Origin: Undibacterium piscinae
GTDB lineage: Bacteria; Pseudomonadota; Gammaproteobacteria; Burkholderiales; Burkholderiaceae_D
Direction: 5' to 3'
Assembly: GCA_003970805.2 (NCBI GenBank)
Contig: CP051152.1
Location: 1,364,001-1,428,000 of the forward strand
Length of the DNA: 64,000 nucleotides
The notes beneath the pieces are model-generated. The model had not been told where the DNA came from, searched no databases, and saw only the letters and a list, made by a program, of their open reading frames with translations. The position numbers and the translations under genes are program-made. Positions 9,309-18,200 of the stretch are shown one piece after another (the first letter of the stretch is position 1; every line of letters starts with the position of its first letter).

Positions 9309-10663
9309 TAATCCAGACCCAAATCGTAACGACCGTTAAACTGCAATTTATTATCGCGATAGCCATTGCGTTCAAAATTAGAGCTCAGCGCCTCGTTGGC
9401 AAGTGAGGCACTCAATTGCAAATGGCGTATCGGCATGTAACTGAGGCCTATACTCGCAGCGGTATAGTTATCTTTACGCTCCAACGCCTGCGCGCCAATT
9501 ACTGCGGCAACCCCGGTGTAATCTCTGCGCTCGCCTCTGAGCGAGGCATTGACTCTGACTTTGGAAGCCAACTCCCACCCCAAGTCGCTACTCACACCAC
9601 GATTGGTCGAGAAATTGGCGGACAAGTCACTACTAGAACCGACTTCATTCCAGGCGTTGACGTTGAGATTGAGTTTGGCGCTGGCCGACCAGTTAGCAAC
9701 CAACCTGGAATTGGTACCGCTGAAATTACGCTTAGTCAGCGCATCATAATTTTTGCGCACCAAGCCACCAAGGAACTGGATAGACGCCGTCTCAGAGACG
9801 CGCCAATCGACTTTTCCTTTGAACTCATTTTGCGAATAATTATTGTCGACAGAAAAAATACTGACGATGAGATTATTTGGATAGTCGCCACGGATATGCC
9901 GCAACTGTACGCCGACCGTGCTATTGGTAGGCTGAACAAAATCGAGCCCAAACTCGGTGGTCGCCAGTTTTCTATCGTTGTATTGCAGCACGGCTAAATC
10001 GTAGGCCAGCGCATATTGGCTATAGCCGCCGCGCACCCGCCAGCTAGGGTGAAACTGCCAGGCGGCATCGAAGTTTTCACGCCGTTGCCGATTGATATTC
10101 GGCTCTATCGCCCGAAAATCCTGGAACGGGGTTTGCCCTTCGCTATAACTCCCCCCCAGATTACCCGACACATGACTACCTAACTGCCAGCCCCAATTAG
10201 CACTGGCATCTTTACCGGCATAATCGTATTGACTGAAATGGCTGTAGCGATTGCGACTCATACTCAGGTCGGCAATAAGAGTTTGTTGGCTGATGATTTT
10301 ATTGATGCGCAGACCTGCGCTAGTACGCTTGATGGTATCGGCCATCACTTCACTGCCCGTCACCGCCAGCGCGCTTGCGGCGTCATGAAAGCGCAGCAAA
10401 TTATCCTCATGGATCACCGAAAAATCGAGATAAGGGGAAAACACGTCATCCGATGCTGCAACTGCAGAAAAACTGGCACTCAAGGCAGCAAGAAAAGTGA
10501 CTAGACCCAGATAGCGGTACTGCGGGTAAGAACAGGCTTGTAACAGAAACATAAAAATAAAGTGCTTTTCAATAAACATGAGAAGAAAATTTGTGACTCC
10601 CCTCCCAAGCAAAAATCGCTCATAAGATGAGGAGCTGACCAACCCCTGCTGGCCATACACCAT
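9308..10663 (-). CDS. epsL: EpsL-type outer-membrane beta-barrel protein of exosortase-B polysaccharide loci
   Basis: Up to 451 residues. After a signal-like segment (TFLAALSASFSAVAAS) come many alternating amphipathic strands rich in aromatic, Asn and Ser residues (YSEGQTPFQDFRAIEPNINRQRRE, WNEVGSSSDLSANFSTNRG). The end is strand-like (LQFNGRYDLGLD), as in a beta barrel. This fits the EpsL family encoded beside EpsB and XrtB. The 5' end is uncertain. An ATG at 10663 has a weak GAGG upstream, while an internal ATG about 90 bases downstream would put the signal peptide closer to the N-terminus. It is the first gene of the operon as seen here. Confidence 0.8.
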   Translation of the reverse strand: MVYGQQGLVSSSSYERFLLGRGVTNFLLMFIEKHFIFMFLLQACSYPQYRYLGLVTFLAALSASFSAVAASDDVFSPYLDFSVIHEDNLLRFHDAASALAVTGSEVMADTIKRTSAGLRINKIISQQTLIADLSMSRNRYSHFSQYDYAGKDASANWGWQLGSHVSGNLGGSYSEGQTPFQDFRAIEPNINRQRRENFDAAWQFHPSWRVRGGYSQYALAYDLAVLQYNDRKLATTEFGLDFVQPTNSTVGVQLRHIRGDYPNNLIVSIFSVDNNYSQNEFKGKVDWRVSETASIQFLGGLVRKNYDALTKRNFSGTNSRLVANWSASAKLNLNVNAWNEVGSSSDLSANFSTNRGVSSDLGWELASKVRVNASLRGERRDYTGVAAVIGAQALERKDNYTAASIGLSYMPIRHLQLSASLANEALSSNFERNGYRDNKLQFNGRYDLGLD

Positions 10664-10838
10664 CTAAAAACCTCACCGGTAAGCGCCGCGTATTATATCT
10701 AGCCTGCAAATATACTGTGAGTGTTTTATTAATTTATTGTTACTAAATGTAATGCCTTTGCTATTTACTTATGTTTTTCTTTGATTAATTTTCCGCATTG
10801 CAACATTAAATACTTTTAAGCATTTTTATTGATTCGAA
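10664..10838. other. AT-rich intergenic region between epsL and the VanZ-like gene
   Basis: About 175 bases, very AT-rich, without a credible ORF. It should hold the promoter of the eps operon (minus strand), but I cannot pick a single convincing -35/-10 pair. It contains the first copy of an 18-base direct repeat. Confidence 0.5.
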
Positions 10839-10855
10839 TTAAATACTTTTAAGCA
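10805..10855. repeat. 18-base perfect direct repeat across the VanZ-like gene stop codon
   Basis: ATTAAATACTTTTAAGCA occurs at 10805-10822 and again at 10838-10855, offset 33 bases. The second copy encodes the last codons and stop of the VanZ-like gene, and the first repeats them just downstream. It looks like a partial small tandem duplication. Confidence 0.85.
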
Positions 10856-11264
10856 ATTCTTCTGATGTAGGAACGGGGTTAAGCAGTCGATAAATCAGCG
10901 ACAAAATCAGCACACTGAGCGTCGCTGCCAGCATATCGAAGGCCCAATCGGCAATGTCACAACTACGGTAAGGCATGAAGCGCTGTATGTTTTCATCCAA
11001 GGCGCCCAGCATGCCAACATAGACTATGCTGCGCCAGGAGCGGCTCCATAAGCCACCCTTGAGACTACCAAAGATGCAGCAAGTCAGAAAAGAATACGCG
11101 ACAAAGTGCAAGAGTTTGTCGGGTATCCTGGCAGAGAGTGCTGTCGCCTCACCGGGTATCGCACCGATCGCCACCATAGTTGCAAAGAAAATCGCGCCGA
11201 GTAGAAAACTGCGACGATAACTCAGCATATTGCGCAGCCTGAGATGGAAAGCTTGAAAAGACAT
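10839..11264 (-). CDS. VanZ-like family membrane protein
   Basis: This 141-residue protein has about four hydrophobic segments and the VanZ-like signature region: DKLLHFVAYSFLTCCIFG, then MLGALDENIQRFMPYRSCDIADWAFDMLAA. VanZ-like proteins of this type are often encoded beside exopolysaccharide loci, and their molecular role is not established. It lies just upstream of epsL on the same strand, 175 bases away. A role in the Eps system is possible but only positional. Confidence 0.8.
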   Translation of the reverse strand: MSFQAFHLRLRNMLSYRRSFLLGAIFFATMVAIGAIPGEATALSARIPDKLLHFVAYSFLTCCIFGSLKGGLWSRSWRSIVYVGMLGALDENIQRFMPYRSCDIADWAFDMLAATLSVLILSLIYRLLNPVPTSEELLKSI

Positions 11265-11561
11265 TATTGAGGAAATCCTGTAGGTTGACGGCGGTGTTTA
11301 AGCAATGATCTAGCACGCTCACATCAGAAAAAAACTAGATTCATCTAAAAGTGGCGTCATTATACGATGCGTGCAGCCATAGCAAGATGACATTACTATG
11401 ACAATTGAGTCGCTAAAAATTTGCGGATAAGATGCCACTAAAGCGCTTTTAAAATAGCATAGTCCAGAGGCGCATATCCCATGCGGGCCGCAGGCCAGGC
11501 AGGCTGAAAACCCGCATGAAATATGCGCGCTGGGCTAGTGCCGAATAGATTTCTGACAGAT
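11265..11561. other. Intergenic region with long imperfect hairpin
   Basis: About 297 bases without an ORF. The only structure I see is the 18-base-arm inverted repeat at 11470-11528, listed separately. Confidence 0.5.
11470..11528 (-). terminator. Long hairpin downstream of the unknown exported-protein gene
   Basis: The arms are 11470-11487 and 11511-11528: GCGCATAT and CATGCGGG pair with CCCGCATG and ATATGCGC, with one 2-base internal mismatch and a 23-base loop. It begins 34 bases after the stop at 11562 on the minus strand. There is no clear U-tract, so it may be a terminator helped by other factors, a 3' end stabiliser or a dispersed palindrome. Confidence 0.5.
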
Positions 11562-12143
11562 CTAATGATCTTCCAAGGCATCGTGCTCGGCTGGATTTTT
11601 CTCTATGCCTGAACCGCTCTGACTGCTGAAAGTATCGAGACTAGCTAGCAACTGCCTTGCTGCAGACGGTGGCAGAGTGAGCAGCGGCGCTGTTTTAGGA
11701 CACGCAATACGACTGGACGGAGGCCGATCCGAACCGGCCGCAATATTATTGAAACTAAGTGTACCGTCGGACTGCTCACGCATTTCTATCTGGTTTTCGC
11801 CAGGCTCTTGCGTCGGGGCGTTTTGGCAATCCTGATTGGGTACGCTGAGCAGACTTGCCAAGCTACCCCGTTCCGGCTTAGGGATGGCTAGCGGCTTACG
11901 TTGACTGCGCCGTGCTGCTGACTGCGCTTGCTGAAGTGCTTTTGCTTGTGCTGGTGCTTGCACTATTGGCAGATTTTGCGCGGCACTGCTGACGTTGCTA
12001 AACACCGGCGTGCCCTGCTCATCTAGCCAGGACTGTATCTCTTGCTCGATGGCGGGCGGTGAGTTTGCGATCGCCAGGCTGAAGCTAGTCTGGTAACACA
12101 GCAGCAGCGTCAACGCGAGAGAACGAGTTAGTCGGCGCATCAT
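11562..12143 (-). CDS. Exported protein of unknown function
   Basis: About 193 residues from ATG 12143 (MMRRLTRSLALTLLL, then an Ala-rich cleavage-like site IAN). An in-frame ATG further upstream would give 211 residues. After the signal peptide it is rich in Gln, Ala, Ser and Pro, with two or more cysteines (DCQNAP, RIACPK) and no fold I recognise. It begins about 95 bases after the PEP-CTERM gene stop, on the same strand, so the two may share a transcript. The start lacks a strong ribosome-binding site. Confidence 0.55.
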   Translation of the reverse strand: MMRRLTRSLALTLLLCYQTSFSLAIANSPPAIEQEIQSWLDEQGTPVFSNVSSAAQNLPIVQAPAQAKALQQAQSAARRSQRKPLAIPKPERGSLASLLSVPNQDCQNAPTQEPGENQIEMREQSDGTLSFNNIAAGSDRPPSSRIACPKTAPLLTLPPSAARQLLASLDTFSSQSGSGIEKNPAEHDALEDH

Positions 12144-12238
12144 GGATAACTTGGGAAGATGATTGCAATGTGAAAGACAGCGCTGCACGCGCAACACTGC
12201 CTTTTGTGTCGCTCAGCTCACTAACTTAGCGAACTTAA

Positions 12239-12889
12239 TTAAGCGGCGCGGCGGCGACTGGCGACTGCCAGTACCACTAAACCAGCCAACAACATGGCGT
12301 AAGTCTCGGCTTCTGGAACCGCTGAGATCACATCGATATTGGTGTAAAACTTGCCGCTGGCGAGCATGATGCTACTGACACCGGTGCGTGCCATTGCTGA
12401 ACTGATGTTAACCGTGCCGCTTTGGAGGTAATCGATTTCGCTACCGATTTGCTGACCATTTGCATCCAGAAAACGGATTTGGGTGTGACCGGGAAAACCG
12501 AAAGAACTATCGTCTTGCTTCAAAGAGAAGGACGAGAGCGAGATCGGGCTAGCGAAGCTCATCAACACAGGTTGCCAGAGTGCTTGCAAACCGGTCACGC
12601 CGCTGGCTGCACTGCCTTGGTAACCGTAAGTCGACATGGCTTCCAGGCCGACCGCTGGCGTATTAACATCGGTGTCGGTGATCCAGTGCTGACCAATGAT
12701 GTTGAAATTGGCATCGTAGATATCGGCATTGATGGCATTGCTAAAACTCACGCCGGCATATTTAGTGAGACTATTGGCTTGCGAGAAATCGAAATGGTAA
12801 TCGGCCGCTTGCGCTGTACTTGCAAGCACGCTGACTGCGCCAAAAGTAGCAGCCAATAAGCTGCGTTTTAATTGTACAAGTGTGAACAT
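12239..12889 (-). CDS. PEP-CTERM sorting-domain protein, probable exosortase B substrate
   Basis: This 216-residue protein has a signal peptide (LLAATFGAVSVLASTAQAADY), a beta-rich secreted domain and a C-terminal PEP-CTERM tail: VPEAETYAML at about 191-200, then a hydrophobic helix and the basic end SRRRAA. The usual second proline is replaced (PEA, not PEP). Such tails are cleaved by exosortases after export; XrtB is encoded 9 kb away in the eps operon. AAGGA lies 9 bases before the ATG. A perfect 10-base hairpin precedes the gene. Confidence 0.87.
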   Translation of the reverse strand: MFTLVQLKRSLLAATFGAVSVLASTAQAADYHFDFSQANSLTKYAGVSFSNAINADIYDANFNIIGQHWITDTDVNTPAVGLEAMSTYGYQGSAASGVTGLQALWQPVLMSFASPISLSSFSLKQDDSSFGFPGHTQIRFLDANGQQIGSEIDYLQSGTVNISSAMARTGVSSIMLASGKFYTNIDVISAVPEAETYAMLLAGLVVLAVASRRRAA

Positions 12890-12919
12890 GATGCTTATCC
12901 TTGGAAATAAAATTCATGG

Positions 12920-12942
12920 CGAGCACTGCGTTGCAGTGCTCG
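12920..12942 (-). terminator. Perfect 10-base-pair hairpin between alkaline phosphatase and PEP-CTERM genes
   Basis: CGAGCACTGC and GCAGTGCTCG pair with a 3-base loop. It lies 35 bases after the phosphatase stop and 31 bases before the PEP-CTERM ATG. It is followed on the minus strand by ATGAATTTTATTTCC, a weak U-rich stretch. It may terminate the phosphatase transcript or act as a 5' leader stem. Confidence 0.6.
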
Positions 12943-12976
12943 TTAGCGACTCAAATGCGCTTAGTTTTAAGCTAGC

Positions 12977-14947
12977 TTATTTAGAACCGCCCAGCACAAC
13001 CTGGCCAATTTTAAAGAACACATCGGTGTTATCCATCACACCCGAAAACAGCATCGCACCACGGCCATAGGCCGACAAAGGAATGTCGGTTGCAGTGTGC
13101 ACACCCTGATCACCAGCGACCTGACCCGTGATCAGATAGCCAGTACTGACATTGCGTGTATTTGGCTGGCCAATCAGAGTAACTGGATAAGTGTTCAAAG
13201 GTGCGGCACCGATGAAAGGCTGCTGTGAATCTTGGCTAGGCTGGGCATTCGACTGCCAGGTTTCGTAGCGATCTGCATTACCGGCATAACCGATGACCAT
13301 CTTGCCGGGTACGTCAGTCGTCAAAGGATAACCGTCGGCCTGTATCGCGTATTTTGGAAACTTAGCGGCATCGTAAGTTGCCACATTGGCGCTGCTGGCA
13401 CCAGTACCAGTGTACGCACCGATAATACCTACGCCGGCACATTCATGATCGGCCGTTACTATCACCAAGGTATCTGGATTGCTGGCAGCAAAATCTTGCG
13501 CAACTTTTACCGCACGATCAAACTCTATCGTCTCTTCTATCCAGCGATCGCTATCCATCAAATGCGATTGTTTGTCTATCGATGCACCCTCAACCATCAG
13601 ATAAAAACCATTTGTGTTGTTCTTATTTAAAACGCTGATCGCCTTGCTGGTCATTTCATCGAGCATAGGTTGGTCAGGGAAACCATAGTCATCGACGATG
13701 GTAGAAGTACCGCGACGCTTGTTGATTTTATCAAAGGCCACGTTCATGTTGGAGTAGCTAAACAGACCCAGCAGCTTGTCTGGAGTACCGCTGGCATCCA
13801 TCGATGTTTTGTCAGAGGCATAGGCGTAACCGGCAGTTTGGAAGTCGCTGATCAAATCGCGATTTGGATCCTTGGCGCCTGGTGCTGCGCCCCAGCCTGC
13901 GACCAAATCTGCAGGCAACACATAGTCATTCGAAGTAGAACGCACTGAGCCGTTACCGACATTGACCGGATTGGCCGCCGCGATTGCTGAATTTTTCGGG
14001 ATGAACCATTTACGGCCGCCCCCCATCAAGACGGTTAAGCCAGTCAAGCTTCTATCATCCAAATATTGATCCACGATACCGGTGCCGCTACCACGGTTCG
14101 AGGTATGCACGGCATTCGCTGCAGGAGTCGCATCAAACACGTCGGCGGTGGTGACGATACCGAGTGACTTGCCCTTGGTACGATGCAGGTATTCAGACAA
14201 ATACTCTACGCGTGGATTATCGAAAGCATCGGTGGTGTCATCCGGGAACACGCCTTCTTGATTATTTTGCGCCTTGTTTCCTGTGACATAGTTGGCCATA
14301 CCTGGTGCAGAATCGGTCACGATAGAATTTAAGGATGCCGTCATCACCATACCTGTGAATGGGAAAGTATCCATCGCCAATTTGCCTTGCGCCATCCCTT
14401 GTGCGTACCCCTTCACCATCACACGTGCCGCAGTACGGTGCGCTGCGCCCATGCCGTCGCCCAATAATAAAATCACGTTTTTAGCAGTACGTCCTTGGCC
14501 AGTCAGAATCGGCATCACTTCAAAATTACCTGTCGCAACCGTGCTAGTGCCATCGCTTTGGGTGGCGGTCGCTGTCAAGCTGTGTACGCCGACTGTGCTA
14601 TTTGAGTAAGCACGCAAAGAAGCCGCTACCGCGCCCGGCTTGGCGACATTGATCGCGGTCGCAGGCAAGATGCTGGTATTGGCAAGCGGTGCGACTACCG
14701 GTACGCCATCAACCGCAAAACTAACGGCTGTAATCGTTTTTCCGGCTTCGGGTATCACCGTTGCTTGCAAGTCAAAACGCTGACCTGGCAAAAAGCGCGC
14801 CAAGGTCGATGCGCCGGCAACTAGCGGATTACTAGGTGGCGTCAGACGCGAAATGGTCGGTGCTGCAAAGCTGAGGCTGGCACTAGCACCGAGTGTGGCA
14901 AGGATCATCAGGCTGAGGGTTTTATGCTTGAACATAGAATTTTTCAT
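12977..14947 (-). CDS. Secreted alkaline phosphatase
   Basis: This 656-residue protein has a signal peptide (MILATLGASASLSFAAP) and an N-terminal Ig-like beta domain (about 30-145). The PhoA-superfamily catalytic domain starts with a metal-site Asp in LLLGDGMG (Asp164) and the nucleophile Ser213 in VTDSAPGMANYVTG. Later metal-site motifs are VEGASIDKQSH and VTADHE. The family hydrolyses phosphomonoesters in the periplasm or outside the cell. The N-terminal extension is longer than in E. coli PhoA. I saw no Pho box. The downstream neighbour is the PEP-CTERM gene. Confidence 0.9.
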   Translation of the reverse strand: MKNSMFKHKTLSLMILATLGASASLSFAAPTISRLTPPSNPLVAGASTLARFLPGQRFDLQATVIPEAGKTITAVSFAVDGVPVVAPLANTSILPATAINVAKPGAVAASLRAYSNSTVGVHSLTATATQSDGTSTVATGNFEVMPILTGQGRTAKNVILLLGDGMGAAHRTAARVMVKGYAQGMAQGKLAMDTFPFTGMVMTASLNSIVTDSAPGMANYVTGNKAQNNQEGVFPDDTTDAFDNPRVEYLSEYLHRTKGKSLGIVTTADVFDATPAANAVHTSNRGSGTGIVDQYLDDRSLTGLTVLMGGGRKWFIPKNSAIAAANPVNVGNGSVRSTSNDYVLPADLVAGWGAAPGAKDPNRDLISDFQTAGYAYASDKTSMDASGTPDKLLGLFSYSNMNVAFDKINKRRGTSTIVDDYGFPDQPMLDEMTSKAISVLNKNNTNGFYLMVEGASIDKQSHLMDSDRWIEETIEFDRAVKVAQDFAASNPDTLVIVTADHECAGVGIIGAYTGTGASSANVATYDAAKFPKYAIQADGYPLTTDVPGKMVIGYAGNADRYETWQSNAQPSQDSQQPFIGAAPLNTYPVTLIGQPNTRNVSTGYLITGQVAGDQGVHTATDIPLSAYGRGAMLFSGVMDNTDVFFKIGQVVLGGSK

Positions 14948-15252
14948 CGGTAAATTAAAGGATTAAAAAGTGCAAAAAGTGCCAACCGTAATTGGCAGGC
15001 GTGATTTAAATAAAAAAGATTGGGACTAAATTTGTGCTGACACTAAGGCTTATTCAATACTGCTAATTCACTGCTGTTTATTCAATACGGCTGATTCAAT
15101 ACGGCTGAACTAGGTTTCACTACTTCTTAAATTCACGTCCTTAATGGACACCCTTATTTGACACGTGCTGACTGAAAAGCTTTGCCAAAAGCTGCGTGAC
15201 TAGCTCAGGATCTAACTGCAATCTGACGGTAGAGACATGACCATCACTTTCT
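14948..15252. other. Intergenic region with short tandem repeats
   Basis: About 305 bases between the phosphatase start and the helicase stop as read here. It holds the 14-base repeats at 15053-15108. Its left part should contain the phosphatase promoter. Its right part (15141-15252) may be the true 3' end of the helicase reading frame if a one-base frameshift is corrected. Confidence 0.5.
15053..15108. repeat. 14-base tandem repeats
   Basis: TTCAATACGGCTGA occurs twice back to back (15081-15094 and 15095-15108). A degenerate copy TTCAATACTGCTAA lies at 15053-15066. They are upstream of the phosphatase gene and could be binding-site repeats or simple slippage. Confidence 0.75.
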
Positions 15253-18200
15253 TCATACGGACCTAAACTCAAGATGCCAGTCAGGCAACAAGCCAGGGTA
15301 ATACGGCACAGGAGCGGATGCTGGGAGCTGGCCCTCGGCGAGATGAATAAACAGGGCGCTGGCCGGCATATCGTCCGACAAGCTATCGTCTTCATCGCCC
15401 AAAGTGACCGGCAAGGCAGCCAGAATAAAAAGTTGGGGTACCCTGGCGCGCCATTTACGCACGCTTTCCTTCAGCAAGCGCAGCAAGGCTGCCGTATCCA
15501 TACGGCCGGCGGCATCACCTCCGTCCAGCAGGCTATCGGCCAGATCACGTTTCTGGGCGTGCAAGGCGATGATTTTTTCTTCTATGGTGTCTTGCGCGAC
15601 TAGCCGGTAGATCGTCACCGGCCTTAATTGCCCCATGCGATGGGCGCGATCCGAGGCCTGGTCTTCCACTGCCGGGTTCCACCATGGATCGAGATGGATC
15701 ACGTAATCGGCGGCGGTTAAATTGAGCCCGGTACCACCGGCTTTCAGGCTGATCAGGAAGATATCGCCCTGGCCGGCCTGAAACGCATCGACGCGTTTCT
15801 TGCGCTCTAAAGCCGGAGTGCTGCCATCCAGATATTGGTAAGCAATGCCCTGCTGATCAAGCCATTCGCGCACGATCGCCAGATGATCGACAAACTGGCT
15901 GAACACCAGCGCCTTGTGGCGATTTTCCAGCAACTCTTCTACCGTGTCGGCAAATACCCCTAACTTACTACCGGGCACCGTGGAGTTTTTCAGCACCAGC
16001 TTAGGGTTACAGCAAAAGCGGCGTAGCTTGGTGATCTCGGCCAGCACTTGCAGCGACTGCCCTTCCCCGGTCTTGATATTGGCAATCTTATCGATCGCTT
16101 CCTGGCGCAGCGCCTCGTACAGATGGCGCTCTTCCTGACTTAGCTCTACCTGTAGCGTGATCTCGGTACGCGACGGTAATTCGCTCAAGACCTGGGTCTT
16201 GGTACGACGCAAAATGAACGGCTGTATCAGCTTTTTCAGATGCAGCCGCGCCGGCTTGTCGCCACGCTCGATAGGAGTACTGAAACGTTCGCTAAAACGC
16301 TCTTTCGAACCAAGCAAACCCGGATTGATGAAGCGGAACAAGTTCCAGAGTTCGCCCAGATGATTCTCTACCGGCGTGCCGCTGGCGATCATCTTGAAAT
16401 CGGCAGTCAATGCCATGGCGGCCTGGCTGCGTTTGGTGGCGGAGTTTTTAATCACCTGCGCTTCGTCCAGCACGACGCTATGCCAGTGTTGCGCACCAAA
16501 CGCTTCGGCATCCGATTGCAGCATGCCATAACTGGCAATCACCAGATCAAACGGCCCCAGATCGGCCAGCGAACGATTGCTGTGGTAAGCGCGTACTGTC
16601 AGGGTAGGCGCGAAGCGGGCGGCCTCCGCCTGCCAGTTCATGGCTACCGAAATCGGTGCCACTACCAGCGCCGGACCATGCGGCGCACGATCAAGCAGCA
16701 GCGCCAGCGCCTGCACGGTTTTGCCCAGCCCCATATCGTCGGCCAGGCAAGCGCCTACTCCCCAGTGCGCCAGCCTTGCCAACCATTGATAGCCTTCGAG
16801 CTGGTAATCGCGCAACTCGGCTTGCAAGGTCGATGGCACCTTTGGCACAAAATCAGCCAGGGTATCGAGCTTGTGGACTTGCTCGCGCCAGGCATTATCG
16901 GCCTGCAAATCGCCCACTTCGGCGGCCAACTCGGCCAGCGCAGCGGCGGCCAGCGGGTTGATACGCACGCCATCTTTGCCGATAGGATCACCGAGCGCAC
17001 GCAGCTCATCAAGACGCTTACGGAAGTTATCTGTCAGCGCCAGATAATCGTTCTCGCCAATTTTCAGGAAGCGCCCGTTTGCGCCTTCGGCCAGCTGCAT
17101 CAACTCGCGCAGCGCCAGCACCCGACCATCATCCAGCGTGATCTCGCCGCCGGCAACAAACCATTCGCCCTGCTTTTTTATCGTCAGACGCATTTGCATC
17201 AAAGAGCGGCTCCCCTTGAGGCGGAAGCGCTCACCCTCGGGCCAGACCAGCTCCAGCATACCTTCGGGCAGCTCCTTGAGTTGCCCCAGCAGCTCCAGGC
17301 ATTGCTCGGGATCTTGCAATTGCCACTCTTGTTCGTCTTGCTCGGCCAATGCCAGCGCCGGACAGGCGGCGAGCACCTGCTTGAGCGCCTTGGCCTCGTC
17401 TTTGAGTTTGCGGCTCGCCTGCACTGGCGTGCCAGCCTGTTCTCCAAGCACATTAGCGGCGCCTTTACCGGGTGGAAACCAGCCGCCGTCAGGCAGCGGC
17501 CGCACCAGTAATTGCAGACGCAGGCCATCTTTCAAAGGCAGCAGATGCGCGAACAGCGTCGGGTTAGCATCTATGGTGGCAATGTGCCGAGCTAGCTCGG
17601 GCAAATCGGAATGAATCGCCAGATGCGGTGCAATCGCGGCGATCACGTCGACCAATTGCGCCTTGGCCGCCACCGGTACCGTTAAACCTGCCCCGAGTAT
17701 GCCGGCGATCTGGCGGATCTCGGGACTTGAGGCATATACGCTCAAGCGGGTTGGTGTCTCTTTGCGCCAGGCAACATGCGACTCGCTACCGATATCCGGA
17801 TCTAGCTTAAGACTGATCAATCCGCCCGTCTCGTTCAGTTGCAAGGCGACCTCCCCCTTGATGATATCGATACGCACATCAGGAGCGTCAGCCCAGAATA
17901 CCGCCGGATGACCTGGCAAATAGGCCAGCGCTTTTTCAGCGGCTAGCTCGTATTCACTACCACCGTAATAATTGTCGAAGGTTTTGCGTACACAAGTGGC
18001 GAGGCGCTTGTCTTGCTCGCTCATGCCAGGCAGGCTGTCTTGCTCGTGCGCCAGACGCTTCAGAGCTACCGCCCGGCCCTTGCTCCAGACCCCTTTGGCA
18101 CTGCGTTTTTGTTCACGTGGATCTAACTGCACCAGACCATGATGCAGTTGCAGTAACCAGGCGATGCGCACATCGCTAGTAGCGCTGCTGGCAATCCCGC

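Noticed and set aside
15141..15395. 84-codon ORF at the helicase 3' end as an independent gene
   Set aside because: Its first half overlaps the helicase tail in another frame and is Cys/Pro/Arg-rich nonsense; only its second half looks coding, better explained by a frameshift.
16240..17511. Antisense ORF of 423 codons across the helicase
   Set aside because: The helicase motifs are on the other strand; the antisense product is Gln/Arg-rich with no known motifs.
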